Shown one piece after another: positions 34,758 to 43,118 of a stretch of DNA of 64,000 bases; within the stretch, counting starts at the first letter, position 1, and each line of letters starts with the position of its first letter. The notes below the pieces were generated by a model. It saw only the letters and a program-made list of their open reading frames with translations, was not told the origin of the DNA and made no database searches. Location of the stretch: assembly GCF_001426245.1 (NCBI RefSeq), contig NZ_LMCM01000008.1, positions 62,001 to 126,000 of the forward strand, in the 5' to 3' direction. Both the position numbers and the translations under genes were made by a program. This DNA comes from Phycicoccus sp. Root101 (lineage in GTDB: Bacteria > Actinomycetota > Actinomycetes > Actinomycetales > Dermatophilaceae).

Positions 34758-36593
34758 ATGACCTCTTTGCGTACCCGACGCCTCTCCGGCGTCGTCGCCG
34801 TGGCTGCCATGGCAGCCGCCGGCCTGGCGATGACGGGTGGCAGCTCCACCGCCGCCCCGAACGGTCCCACGATGGACATCCAGCTGCTGTCGTTCAACGA
34901 CTTCCACGGCAACCTGCAGCCCCCCTCGGGCTCCAGCGGCCGCGTCGTCACGGACCACAAGCTCGTCACGGACCCCAAGACCGGTGTGGTCTCCGCCGCC
35001 GACGTCACCACCGACGCGGGTGGCTCCGAGTACCTCGCGACGCACCTCAAGGAGGCCCGCAAGGGTCACCCGTACTCGCTGACCGTCGCCGCCGGTGACC
35101 TCATCGGCGCCTCGCCGTTCCTGTCGGCCGCCTTCCACGACGAGCCGACCATCGAGGCGATGAACGCCCTCCACCTCGACGCGAGCGCCGTGGGCAACCA
35201 CGAGTTCGACGAGGGGTACAAGGAGCTCCAGCGGATGGCCAACGGCGGCTGCCTCGACGACGGTGCCGGCGCGAACAACCAGGACTCCTGCCCCGGTGGC
35301 AAGACGTTCACGGGTGCGAACTTCGACTACCTCGCGGCGAACGTCGTGCAGTCGGGGACGAACAAGACGATCCTGCCGCCCTACACGATCAGGAACATCA
35401 AGGGCGCCAAGATCGGCTTCATCGGCATGACCCTCAAGGACACGCCGTCGATCGTCACTGCCGCCGGTGTCGCCGGACTGCAGTTCAAGGACGAGGTCGC
35501 GACCGCGAACGCCCTCGTGCCGGTCCTGCGCTCCAAGGGCGTCAACGCGATCGTCGTGCTGATCCACCAGGGCGGTGTCCCGAACCAGCAGGTCTGGTAC
35601 GGCCCGGACAACAAGCCGTACACGGTGAACCCGACGTACGACTACACCTGCGGCAAGGGTGGCAGCCTCGCACCCGACAGCCCGATCCTGCCGATCGCCA
35701 AGGGCCTCGACCCGGCCATCGACATGATCGTGTCCGGTCACACCCACCAGCCGTACGTGTGCGACGTGAAGGACCCCAAGGGCCAGCCGCGCATGGTCAC
35801 GTCGGCGTCGTCGTTCGGCCGCTTGTTCACCGACACCGACCTCACCTACGACCGTCGGACCCAGGACATCGTCCGCACCTCGGTCAAGAGCGCCAACATG
35901 ATCGTCAGCCGTGACGTCCCGAAGGACGCCGCACAGACCAAGATCATCACCGACTACTCGGCCCTGGCCCGCCCTATCGCCAGCCGTGTCCTCGGCAAGA
36001 TCACGACCGACGTGACGCGCACCGGCAACGCCGGCGGCGAGTCCCAGCTCGGCGACCTCATCGCCGACGCCCAGCTGGCCGACCCGTCCGTGGTCACCGC
36101 CGGCAAGAAGCCGGACATCGCGTTCATGAACCCCGGCGGCATCCGCGCCGACCTGAGCTACGCCAACAGCCCGTACAACGAGGCCCCGGGCGATGTCGTG
36201 TTCGAGGAGGCGTTCACGGTCCAGCCGTTCAACAACTACCTCGTGTCGCTCGACCTCACGGGTGCCCAGGTCAAGCAGCTGCTCACCGAGCAGTGGAGCG
36301 GGTCGAACGCCGGCAGCGGCAAGAAGATCCTGCAGGTGAACAAGGCGTTCAACTACACCTACACGGGCACCACGCTCGGCGCGGTGACGCTGAACGGCCA
36401 GCCGCTCGTCGACACCCAGACCTACCGCATCGTGACGAACAACTTCCTCCAGGGTGGTGGGGACAACTTTCCGACCATGGCCAAGGGGACGAACGTCTAC
36501 TACGGCGGCCTGGACATCGACGCGTTCGCCAACTACCTCGAGGCGAACTCGCCCTACACCCCGGGACCGCTGACGCGGATCTCCGGCAGCTGA
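34758..36593 (+). CDS. Secreted 5'-nucleotidase/2',3'-cyclic phosphodiesterase
   Basis: A 611-residue exported metallophosphoesterase that releases phosphate from extracellular nucleotides. The signal peptide covers about 1-34. The N-terminal metallophosphatase domain has FNDFHGNL (about 46), AGDLIGASP, GNHEFDEG and VSGHTHQPYVC; the C-terminal nucleotidase domain has GNAGGESQLGDLIADAQ and MNPGGIRADLSY, with substrate-binding Phe in the NNFLQGGGDNF region. It ends at a strong terminator. A role in phosphate scavenging fits the surrounding phosphate genes. Confidence 0.93.
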   Translation: MTSLRTRRLSGVVAVAAMAAAGLAMTGGSSTAAPNGPTMDIQLLSFNDFHGNLQPPSGSSGRVVTDHKLVTDPKTGVVSAADVTTDAGGSEYLATHLKEARKGHPYSLTVAAGDLIGASPFLSAAFHDEPTIEAMNALHLDASAVGNHEFDEGYKELQRMANGGCLDDGAGANNQDSCPGGKTFTGANFDYLAANVVQSGTNKTILPPYTIRNIKGAKIGFIGMTLKDTPSIVTAAGVAGLQFKDEVATANALVPVLRSKGVNAIVVLIHQGGVPNQQVWYGPDNKPYTVNPTYDYTCGKGGSLAPDSPILPIAKGLDPAIDMIVSGHTHQPYVCDVKDPKGQPRMVTSASSFGRLFTDTDLTYDRRTQDIVRTSVKSANMIVSRDVPKDAAQTKIITDYSALARPIASRVLGKITTDVTRTGNAGGESQLGDLIADAQLADPSVVTAGKKPDIAFMNPGGIRADLSYANSPYNEAPGDVVFEEAFTVQPFNNYLVSLDLTGAQVKQLLTEQWSGSNAGSGKKILQVNKAFNYTYTGTTLGAVTLNGQPLVDTQTYRIVTNNFLQGGGDNFPTMAKGTNVYYGGLDIDAFANYLEANSPYTPGPLTRISGS

Positions 36594-36621
36594 GGCGCCA
36601 GCAGCACCCTGAGCACCGACG

Positions 36622-36654
36622 AAGGCGCCCCTCCCGTTTCGGGAGGGGCGCCTT
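36622..36654 (+). terminator. Strong intrinsic terminator after the 5'-nucleotidase gene
   Basis: AAGGCGCCCCTCCCG (36622-36636) and CGGGAGGGGCGCCTT (36640-36654) form a perfect 15-bp stem with a TTT loop, followed by TCGTGT. It can also act for the convergent glnR transcript. Confidence 0.9.
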
Positions 36655-36698
36655 TCGTGTGACGGATGGTGTGCCGGGACCGGGTGCGGCACGGCGGG

Positions 36699-37388
36699 TC
36701 AGGCGTCGGCGTGCACGTCCTCGGACGGGACGAAGCGGTACCCGACGTTGCGGACGGTGCCGATGAGCACCTCGTGCTCCGAGCCCAGCTTGGCCCGCAG
36801 GCGCCGGACATGGACGTCGACGGTGCGGGTGCCCCCGTAGTAGTCGTAGCCCCAGACCTCCTGGAGGAGCTGGGCCCGGCTGAACACGCGGCCCGGGTGC
36901 TGGGCGAGGTACTTGAGGAGCTCGAACTCCTTGTAGGTCAGGTCGAGCAGGCGACCGCGCACGCGCGCGGAGTAGGTCGCCTCGTCGATGGTCACGTCAC
37001 CGCTGGTGATCTGGACCTCGTCCGGCTCCTGCATCTCCTGCAGCCGTCCGGCGGCCAGGCGCAGGCGCGCCTCCACCTCGGCGGGACCGGCCGACTCGAG
37101 CAGGACCTCGTCGACGCCCCACTCGGCAGTGATCCCCGCGAGGCCGCCCTCGGTGAGGATCGCGATGAGGGGGACCGACATGCCGGTGGCGCGCAGCACG
37201 CGGCAGAGGGATCGGGCCACCGCCAGGTCGCGGCGGGCGTCGAGCAGCACGGCGTCCGCAGGGGGAGCATCGACCAGGGCCGTGGGCTCGGCCGGGATGA
37301 TCCGCACCTGGTGCGTCAGGAGCCCGAGTGCCGGCAGCACCTCGGCGCTCGGCGCCAGGGCGTTGGTCAGCAGCAGCAGACGGGCCAT
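36699..37388 (-). CDS. glnR: GlnR, OmpR-type global nitrogen regulator
   Basis: A 229-residue orphan response regulator. The N-terminus reads [20 protein letters not shown] and later [20 protein letters not shown], the distinctive GlnR receiver. Its phosphorylation pocket is atypical, with one Asp in LLDARRDLA and no acidic pair at the start. The C-terminal winged helix (about 130-225) has [20 protein letters not shown] and [16 protein letters not shown]. GlnR controls nitrogen assimilation genes in actinobacteria. The neighbourhood (mshD, pst) matches other actinobacteria. A single GGTGAAC unit lies about 40 bases upstream. Confidence 0.92.
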   Translation of the reverse strand: MARLLLLTNALAPSAEVLPALGLLTHQVRIIPAEPTALVDAPPADAVLLDARRDLAVARSLCRVLRATGMSVPLIAILTEGGLAGITAEWGVDEVLLESAGPAEVEARLRLAAGRLQEMQEPDEVQITSGDVTIDEATYSARVRGRLLDLTYKEFELLKYLAQHPGRVFSRAQLLQEVWGYDYYGGTRTVDVHVRRLRAKLGSEHEVLIGTVRNVGYRFVPSEDVHADA

Positions 37389-37533
37389 GCCTACGAAGGA
37401 TACGGTTCGAGGGGCGCCCTCGAGCGGGTGAACACATGCTGAGACCCTTGTCTCACGATGAGACCGGCTCCCGGTGGGGGCCGGTCACGAAGGGCCCGCA
37501 CCACCGAGGGAGCCGGGCCGGGAGGAGAGCGGT

Positions 37534-37803
37534 ATGCCGTCCGAGCAGGATCCCGCGACGAGCGCGGGCCCGGTCACGGTGCGCTACTGGGCGGCGGCCC
37601 GGGCAGCGGCCGGGACCGACCAGGACGTCGTGGACGGTGGGACGGTCGCTGCGACCGTCGCCGCTGTCACCGCGCTGCACCCGGCGCTGGCCCCGATCGC
37701 CGCAGTGAGCACCCTGCTCCTCGACGGGAGGGCCGTCACCCGTGACGCCGTGGTCGCCTCGGGGTCGGTGCTGGAGGTACTGCCCCCCTTCGCCGGTGGG
37801 TGA
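37534..37803 (+). CDS. MoaD/ThiS-like sulfur carrier protein
   Basis: An 89-residue ubiquitin-like protein ending PPFAGG; the terminal GlyGly is the site that is adenylated and thiocarboxylated in MoaD/ThiS proteins. The fold pattern VTVRYWAAARAAAG (about 15-28) and VLEVLPPFAGG fits MoaD of the molybdopterin synthase small subunit better than ThiS. No other cofactor gene is adjacent, so its partner is not defined. It starts at ATG 37534. Confidence 0.82.
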   Translation: MPSEQDPATSAGPVTVRYWAAARAAAGTDQDVVDGGTVAATVAAVTALHPALAPIAAVSTLLLDGRAVTRDAVVASGSVLEVLPPFAGG

Positions 37804-37810
37804 TGCGAGG

Positions 37811-38677
37811 ATGCGGGCTGTGTCCGACGTTCCCGAGCAGCAGGCGCCGGCCCCGGTCGCCCCGATGACCCGGCGCGAACGCCGGGCCCGCAGCCGCAAC
37901 ACCCCCGCGGTCCTGCCGAAGAGGGCCCTGCTCGCGCGTCCACTGACCATGGCGACGACCATCGCGTTCGCCGCGCTCGTCGGACTGACCGGCTACGCCA
38001 GCCCCGACTTCGTCGCGGTCGCGGTGGCCCTCGCCGGCCTGGTGCTCGCCTGGGGCTGGCCCCAGCTCCTGAGCCTGCCCAGCCCGCGGGGGACGTCCGC
38101 CGTGCTGGCTGTGGGCACGGTCCTCATGACCGCCAGCGTGCTCCTCACCCGCGAGGCCCCGTACCTCCAGTGGCTCCCGGCAGCCCTGGCCGTCTCGGTC
38201 ATCGCGGCCTTCCTTCACCAGCTCATGCGCCGCGACGGTCGACCCCGCCTCACCGAGTCGGTGACCTCGAGCGTCACCGGCCTCGCCGTTGTCTCGGCCG
38301 GCATCGCCCTGGCCCCTGTCCCGCAGATCCTGCACGGCGAGCACGCCCTCGCGGCGGCCATGGCCGGCCTGGGCTTCGGCGTCCTCGCCGACCCGTTGAT
38401 CAAGGTGCAGCGACTACGGCAGTGGGCCCTGTTCATCTCGATGGTGGTCGGCGGGGCCGCGGGGATGGTGGTGTCGGTCCTGGCCGGACACCCCAAGCCG
38501 TGGCCCGCGGCGCTGCTCGGCCTGCTCGCAGCCGCGGTCGCGCACGCCGCTCGCAGGGTGATGGCGGTGCTGCCGGCGACGGCCATGCCGCGCGCCCAGC
38601 TGGCGGTCGGCGCGTCCTCGTCGCTGCTGGTCGGCGTGGTCGCCTACGTCGTGGTCCGCTCGCCCTTCTTCGCCTGA
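37811..38677 (+). CDS. Multi-pass membrane protein, unknown function
   Basis: A protein of about 288 residues. After a basic, Pro-rich N-terminus it has roughly eight hydrophobic helices (starting about 48) without a transporter signature I recognise. It begins eight bases after the MoaD-like gene stop and may share its transcript. ATG 37811 is used; GTG 37820 is an alternative. A long palindrome lies downstream, between it and the convergent DsrE-like gene. Confidence 0.7.
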   Translation: MRAVSDVPEQQAPAPVAPMTRRERRARSRNTPAVLPKRALLARPLTMATTIAFAALVGLTGYASPDFVAVAVALAGLVLAWGWPQLLSLPSPRGTSAVLAVGTVLMTASVLLTREAPYLQWLPAALAVSVIAAFLHQLMRRDGRPRLTESVTSSVTGLAVVSAGIALAPVPQILHGEHALAAAMAGLGFGVLADPLIKVQRLRQWALFISMVVGGAAGMVVSVLAGHPKPWPAALLGLLAAAVAHAARRVMAVLPATAMPRAQLAVGASSSLLVGVVAYVVVRSPFFA

Positions 38678-38759
38678 CCGTCCCGCACGGACCTCCTGCA
38701 CACCCCTCCCGGCCGCACCCTCCCGTCCGCACCTTCCCGCGCGCACCTTCTCGCGCGAG

Positions 38760-38818
38760 ACGCCGGTTGCGCGGCATACCGCGGGATGGTGACCCGAGGT
38801 GTGCCGCGCAACCAGCGT
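38760..38818. repeat. Long intergenic inverted repeat
   Basis: GGTTGCGCGGCATACC (38765-38780) and GGTGTGCCGCGCAACC (38798-38813) pair over 16 bp with one mismatch, extended by ACGCC/AGCGT to 21 positions, around a 17-base loop. It lies between convergent genes, so it could be a bidirectional terminator, but the size and composition resemble a REP-like dispersed element. The rest of 38678-38830 holds pyrimidine-rich CCGCACCTTC-type repeats. Confidence 0.7.
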
Positions 38819-38830
38819 TTCGCGGGTGGG

Positions 38831-39229
38831 TCAGTAGACGAGCGCCTGGGCGCCGTCGGCCATGACCTCCTCGACGAACGCGGCCGCCCCCCGGACCACC
38901 ACGCCCTCGACCAGGTCGGCCTCGGTGAGGTCGCGACGGGCGGCGCACTGGCCACAGACCGTGACGGTGCCGGTGGCGAGGACGGCGTCGAGCAGGTCGC
39001 GCAGGGGTGCCGCGTGGGCGAGCCGGACCTGTTCGGCCCGACCGGGGACCGCCATCCAGGCGGCGTCACCGGTCAACCACAGGCTGACCTCGACCCCGCT
39101 CGCGGCGGCGGTCGCCGCGACCGTGAGGGCCTGGTTGAGGCGTTCGGTCGACTCGGTGCCGGCGGCGTCGGGGTCCGACGGGGCGCCGCTGGTGGCCTTG
39201 ACGACCAGACGTGTACGGGGAGCGGTCAT
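38831..39229 (-). CDS. DsrE-like sulfur-relay family protein
   Basis: A 132-residue protein of the DsrE/YchN fold: RLVVKATSGAPSD at the N-terminus, GVEVSLWLTGDAAWM in the middle and a CGQC motif (about 92-95) followed by DLTEADLVEGVVVRGAAAFV. The CxxC could carry persulfide sulfur. Members of this family are often soluble homotrimers or hexamers; physiological partners are unknown here. ATG at 39229 gives the best start. Confidence 0.8.
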   Translation of the reverse strand: MTAPRTRLVVKATSGAPSDPDAAGTESTERLNQALTVAATAAASGVEVSLWLTGDAAWMAVPGRAEQVRLAHAAPLRDLLDAVLATGTVTVCGQCAARRDLTEADLVEGVVVRGAAAFVEEVMADGAQALVY

Positions 39230-39253
39230 GGCCCACAGGCTACGATCTGGCGC

Positions 39254-39352
39254 GTGCACTACTTCTACATCGGCCTGCTGGTCGCCTCCGCCCTCGTCAT
39301 CACCTGGTTCGCCGGGTTCGTCGTGTACCGCCTGGTGAAGACGCCTCGCTGA
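39254..39352 (+). CDS. 32-residue single-helix membrane protein
   Basis: GTG 39254 begins a 32-residue product (HYFYIGLLVASALVITWF, then a basic end VYRLVKTPR). It is one membrane helix with positive-inside topology. Its stop overlaps the ATG of the nitrobindin-like gene (TGATG), a coupling signal that argues it is translated. Function unknown; it is easily missed because of its length. Confidence 0.6.
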   Translation: MHYFYIGLLVASALVITWFAGFVVYRLVKTPR

Positions 39353-39849
39353 TGGTGTTCCACCTCGACACCGACCTGCCCCGAGAGCTGGCACCGCTGG
39401 CCTGGATGATCGGTCGCTGGGAGGGTGCCGGCGTCGTCGGCTACCCCACGATCGAGTCGGCCAACTTCGGCCAGGAGATCGAGGTGAGCCACGACGGCCG
39501 CCCCTTCCTCACCTGGCAGAGCCGTACCTGGCTGCTGAACGAGGCCGGCGAGCAGGTGCGCCCGCTGGCGACCGAGCTGGGGTTCTGGCGCCCGGTCGAG
39601 GGTGGGGAGGTCGAGCTGGTGCTCGCCCACCCGACAGGCATCGTCGAGCTGTACTTCGGCACCGCAGAGCCGGCCAAGGTCCAGCTCCGCACCGACGGGG
39701 TGCTGCGCAGCCCGCACGCCAAGGAGTACAACGCCGCCACGCGCCTGTACGGGTTGGTCGACTCCAACCTCCTGTGGGCCATGGACATGGCCGCCGTCGG
39801 CCAGAAGCTGCAGAGCCACGTGTCTGCCGAGCTCAAGCGCGTGGGCTGA
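39352..39849 (+). CDS. Nitrobindin-like haem protein (DUF1794/FABP-like)
   Basis: A 165-residue beta-barrel protein with the nitrobindin signature GRWEGAG (about 22-28) and a C-terminal His in QSHVSAEL that matches the haem ligand. Relatives bind haem and isomerise peroxynitrite. Its mycobacterial counterpart also lies near glnR. It overlaps the small membrane protein gene and is followed 4 bases later by the phosphatase gene. Confidence 0.88.
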   Translation: MVFHLDTDLPRELAPLAWMIGRWEGAGVVGYPTIESANFGQEIEVSHDGRPFLTWQSRTWLLNEAGEQVRPLATELGFWRPVEGGEVELVLAHPTGIVELYFGTAEPAKVQLRTDGVLRSPHAKEYNAATRLYGLVDSNLLWAMDMAAVGQKLQSHVSAELKRVG

Positions 39850-39853
39850 GGCG

Positions 39854-40441
39854 TTGACCCACCGCCCGGCGCGGATCCTCAACGTCTGCACCGGCAACAT
39901 CTGCCGCTCACCGTTCCTCGAGCGCGCCCTGCAGGCCGAGCTCGACCGGTCCTGGGGCGTGGGTGCGGTCGAGGTCGCGAGTGCCGGCACCGGAGCACTC
40001 GCCGGTCACCCGATGGAGCCGCAGGCGCGGGACCGGCTCGAGGCTGCCGGCTACTCCGCCGACGGGTTCGTGGCCAGGCACCTCGAGGAGGACCTCGTGG
40101 CCGGTGCCGACCTGGTCCTCACCGCCAGCCGGGCCCACATCGGCCGGGTGACGACGTTGCACCCGCGCGTCCTGCGGCGGGTGTTCGCCTTCCGGGAGTT
40201 CGCCCACCTGTTGTCAGCGGTCCCGGCCGACGCCCTGCACGGCCCGGTCGACAGTGCCCGCGAGCACGTGGCACGGGCCACCCGGCTCGCCTCGGCCGAG
40301 CGCGGGATGGGTTCGCCGCTGTCCGACGACGAGGCCGACGTGGTCGACCCCTACCGCCGCTCGCCTGAGGTCTTCGACGCCATGGCGGCCCAGGTCATGG
40401 ACGCGCTGCCGACGGTCGTCCGGGCGCTCTCGCGCCCCTGA
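39854..40441 (+). CDS. Low-molecular-weight protein-tyrosine phosphatase
   Basis: A 195-residue LMW phosphatase. The P-loop CTGNICRSP (about 13-21, CxxxxxR) and the general-acid Asp in VVDPYRR (about 168) are present. Such enzymes reverse tyrosine phosphorylation and are often linked to cell-envelope polymer synthesis; the convergent LCP gene fits that. The TTG start at 39854 is the only one that keeps the strand before the P-loop. It is slightly longer than typical members. Confidence 0.88.
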   Translation: MTHRPARILNVCTGNICRSPFLERALQAELDRSWGVGAVEVASAGTGALAGHPMEPQARDRLEAAGYSADGFVARHLEEDLVAGADLVLTASRAHIGRVTTLHPRVLRRVFAFREFAHLLSAVPADALHGPVDSAREHVARATRLASAERGMGSPLSDDEADVVDPYRRSPEVFDAMAAQVMDALPTVVRALSRP

Positions 40442-40444
40442 CGG

Positions 40445-41461
40445 CTACGGCGTGCGGGTGACGTCCTCGTAGGAGGACATCGCGTCGTTCTGCAGGGCGT
40501 CCCCGAGGTCCTGCATCCCCTGGACGTCGAGGATGTCGATGGACGCGCCGGCGGGGGAGGTGCCGTACCCGGTGAAGGGGGCCGTGATGAAGGCGATGTC
40601 CTTGCCGCGCAGGTTGCGCATGGCAACGGCCTCGCTGCGCATGTCGCCGGTGGAGAAGTCCTTGTCCACCGTGAGGTTGGACGTGCCGGCCTCGACGAAC
40701 TGCGCCAGCTTCACCGGGTTGCCGAGCACGTCCTTGCTCAGCGACTTGAGCATCAGCGCCTTGATGAAAGCCTGCTGCCGCCGGCCGCGGGAGATGTCTC
40801 CCTCGCTCAGCTCCTTGCGCTCGCGCACGAAGGCGAGGGCCTCCTCGCCACCCATCTGCTGGTAGCCCTTGGTGAACGTGTAGCCCCGGCTGGAGCTCGA
40901 CTCCTCCACGTAGACGTTGACGCCACCGACGGCGTCGGTCATCCGCTTGAAGCCCTCGAAGTCGATGATCGCCACGTGGTCGACCGGCACGCCCACGAGA
41001 CCCTGGATGGTCTGCACGAGCAGCGGGGCGCCGCCGTAGGCGAAGGCCGCGTTGATCTTGTCCTTGCCCCGGCCCGGGATGTCGACGTAGAGGTCACGCG
41101 GGAAGTGGACGAGGTTGACCGTCTTGCGGTTGGCCGCGACGTGCATGAGCACGATGACGTCGGAACGGGCGCCGGCGAGGCCGGCCCGCGCGTCGGAGCC
41201 GATGATGAGGAAGTTCTGGGCGTCCTTGGCCCCGGCCTTCTTCGTCGGTGCGTCGGTGGCCCCGCTCACGCCGGGCGTGGGGAGCAGGGAGCTGCGCTTG
41301 ACGTTCGAGTTGACCGTGTTGTTGAGGAACAACAGGTAGCCCGCGACGGAGCCGACCACGAGCAGCACGACCAGGGCGATGACGATGGCCAACGTCCTGC
41401 GCAGGCGGCGTCGCTTCGGGCGCGCGGGCGGGGTCTGGGTCTCTTCGAATTGGTCCAGCAC
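40445..41461 (-). CDS. LytR-CpsA-Psr family cell-wall ligase
   Basis: A 338-residue membrane-anchored LCP protein that transfers wall polymers to peptidoglycan. A basic N-terminus (RPKRRRLRRT) is followed by one helix (about 25-45); the LCP domain (about 85-270) has SDVIVLMHV, FPRDLYVDIPG, DKINAAFAYGG and FIKALMLKS-type pyrophosphate-binding residues (RxxRGRRQQ). It starts with GTG 41461 and ends 3 bases from the convergent phosphatase gene. Confidence 0.92.
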   Translation of the reverse strand: MLDQFEETQTPPARPKRRRLRRTLAIVIALVVLLVVGSVAGYLLFLNNTVNSNVKRSSLLPTPGVSGATDAPTKKAGAKDAQNFLIIGSDARAGLAGARSDVIVLMHVAANRKTVNLVHFPRDLYVDIPGRGKDKINAAFAYGGAPLLVQTIQGLVGVPVDHVAIIDFEGFKRMTDAVGGVNVYVEESSSSRGYTFTKGYQQMGGEEALAFVRERKELSEGDISRGRRQQAFIKALMLKSLSKDVLGNPVKLAQFVEAGTSNLTVDKDFSTGDMRSEAVAMRNLRGKDIAFITAPFTGYGTSPAGASIDILDVQGMQDLGDALQNDAMSSYEDVTRTP

Positions 41462-41533
41462 CCGGCCAGTGTAGGTGGCGCACCCGGGCAGATCGTGCAG
41501 GTCGCCGTCACGCTCGACCGTACAGTGGGGGGC

Positions 41534-41953
41534 GTGCAGGACGTCGGCGAGCGGTTGCGGGCCCAGGGGCGCAGGATGACGCCCCAGCGCCAGCGCGTGC
41601 TCGACGCCGTGGCCACGCTGGGCCACGCGACCCCCGAGGACGTGGTCGCCCGGGTGTCCGCCGACGGCGGGGCCACTCTCGCACCGTCCACCGTCTACCG
41701 GGCCCTGGAGGCCCTGGAGTCGCTCGGGGTCGTGGGGCACACGCACCTCGACCACCGCGCGCCGAGCTACCACCTGGCCGACCACGCCGACCACATCCAC
41801 CTCGTCTGCCGTACCTGCGGACGCGTCGAGCAGTGCGACCGCGACCTGGCCGAGTCCTTCACCGGGAATGTTCTGGCCGCGAGCGGCTTTGTTGCTGACG
41901 TGACCCACATGGCGGTGCACGGCCTGTGCGCCGACTGCGCGAGCCGATCCTGA
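41534..41953 (+). CDS. Fur family metalloregulator
   Basis: A 139-residue Fur family protein. The winged helix (about 10-70) reads RMTPQRQRVLDAVA and STVYRALEALESLG; the metal/dimer domain has HADHIHLVCRTCGRVEQC (about 85-102) and a C-terminal CADC, together two CxxC pairs forming the structural zinc site. Whether it senses iron, zinc or peroxide is not decided by the sequence. It starts with GTG and precedes the YgfZ-like gene by 39 bases, suggesting a link to Fe-S metabolism. Confidence 0.9.
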   Translation: MQDVGERLRAQGRRMTPQRQRVLDAVATLGHATPEDVVARVSADGGATLAPSTVYRALEALESLGVVGHTHLDHRAPSYHLADHADHIHLVCRTCGRVEQCDRDLAESFTGNVLAASGFVADVTHMAVHGLCADCASRS

Positions 41954-41992
41954 CCGCCTGAACGGCCACCCGATGACAGAGGTGCACCCCGC

Positions 41993-43078
41993 ATGACGCA
42001 GACCCCGACCACCCCCACCGAGCTCCGCGACCCCACGGTTCCCGCCCAGGACGTTCCTGCCCCCGTGACCCGGTCGGTCCTGCTGTCTCGGCCCGGCGCG
42101 GTGGAGGGTGACGGGCCGGACGCGGGGGTGGCGGCCCACTACGGCGACCCGCTGCGCGAGCAGCGCCTCCTCGTCGAGGGCCTGGCCGTCGTGGACCTCT
42201 CCCACCACGGGGTGGTCACCGTCACCGGTCCAGACCGCCTCTCGTGGCTGCACTCCATCACCACCCAGCAGCTGACCGGGCTCGGCCCGCGGGAGTCGCG
42301 CGAGTCGTTGGTGCTCAGCCCCAAGGGCCACATCGAGCACGACCTGCACCTCGTCGACGACGGTGAGACGTCCTGGATCATCACCGAGCCCGGCACCGCT
42401 CCGGCGCTCGTGCGCTGGCTCGACTCGATGCGGTTCATGCTGCGGGTCGAGGTCGCGGACGTCAGCGCAGACTGGGCGGTCCTCGGCGAACCCTCCGGTG
42501 CCGAGGCCCAGCCCGGTGAGCTCCTCGCGTGGCGTGACCCGTGGCCGGGGCTGGTCGGTGACACCGCGGCATACGGCCCGGTGGAGGGGCACCCCGCGGA
42601 AGGGCGCGCTTGGCGCGAGGTCCTCGTGCCCGTCGCCGAGCTCGAGGCGACGGTCGGCGACCGCGACCTGGCTGGTTCGTGGGCGGCCGAGGCGCTGCGC
42701 GTCGCCGCCTGGCGCCCGCGCCTGGGGTTCGAGACCGACCACCGCACCATCGCCCACGAGACCGACTGGCTGCGCACGGCGATCCACCTGCACAAGGGGT
42801 GCTACCGCGGTCAGGAGACGGTCGCCCGGGTCCACAACCTGGGGCGTCCGCCGCGCCGCCTGGTCTTCCTGCACCTCGACGGGTCGGGCCACACCCTTCC
42901 GGAGCGCGGGGAGCCGGTGCTGCTCGGCGACAAGACCGTCGGGCTGCTCACCTCCGTGGCCCGCCACCACGAGGACGGCCCGATCGGGCTCGCGCTGGTC
43001 AAGCGCAACACCCCCCTCGACGCGACCCTCGTCGTCGGTGGCGTGAGCGGCAGCCAGACGGAGGTCGTCGCTCCCTGA
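41993..43078 (+). CDS. ygfZ: YgfZ/GcvT-like folate-binding protein
   Basis: A 361-residue protein with a GcvT-like fold and the family signature KGCYRGQE (about 270), including the conserved Cys. YgfZ proteins use folate in repair or maturation of certain Fe-S enzymes. The N-terminal DRLSWLHSITTQQ and C-terminal GxVTS-like strand fit the family. It follows the Fur gene in the same direction. Confidence 0.9.
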   Translation: MTQTPTTPTELRDPTVPAQDVPAPVTRSVLLSRPGAVEGDGPDAGVAAHYGDPLREQRLLVEGLAVVDLSHHGVVTVTGPDRLSWLHSITTQQLTGLGPRESRESLVLSPKGHIEHDLHLVDDGETSWIITEPGTAPALVRWLDSMRFMLRVEVADVSADWAVLGEPSGAEAQPGELLAWRDPWPGLVGDTAAYGPVEGHPAEGRAWREVLVPVAELEATVGDRDLAGSWAAEALRVAAWRPRLGFETDHRTIAHETDWLRTAIHLHKGCYRGQETVARVHNLGRPPRRLVFLHLDGSGHTLPERGEPVLLGDKTVGLLTSVARHHEDGPIGLALVKRNTPLDATLVVGGVSGSQTEVVAP

Positions 43079-43118
43079 TCTCGGCCCGGGTGCCGACGAC
43101 CGCCGGAGGCGTCCTGCC

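Noticed and set aside
34698-36692. Minus-strand open frame of about 664 codons opposite the 5'-nucleotidase
   Set aside because: It mirrors a complete secreted nucleotidase with all catalytic motifs and has a Val/Asp/Arg-biased composition typical of antisense frames.
37420-37436. PhoP box upstream of glnR
   Set aside because: Only one GGTGAAC unit is present (GCGGGTGAACACA) with no second unit at 11-base spacing.
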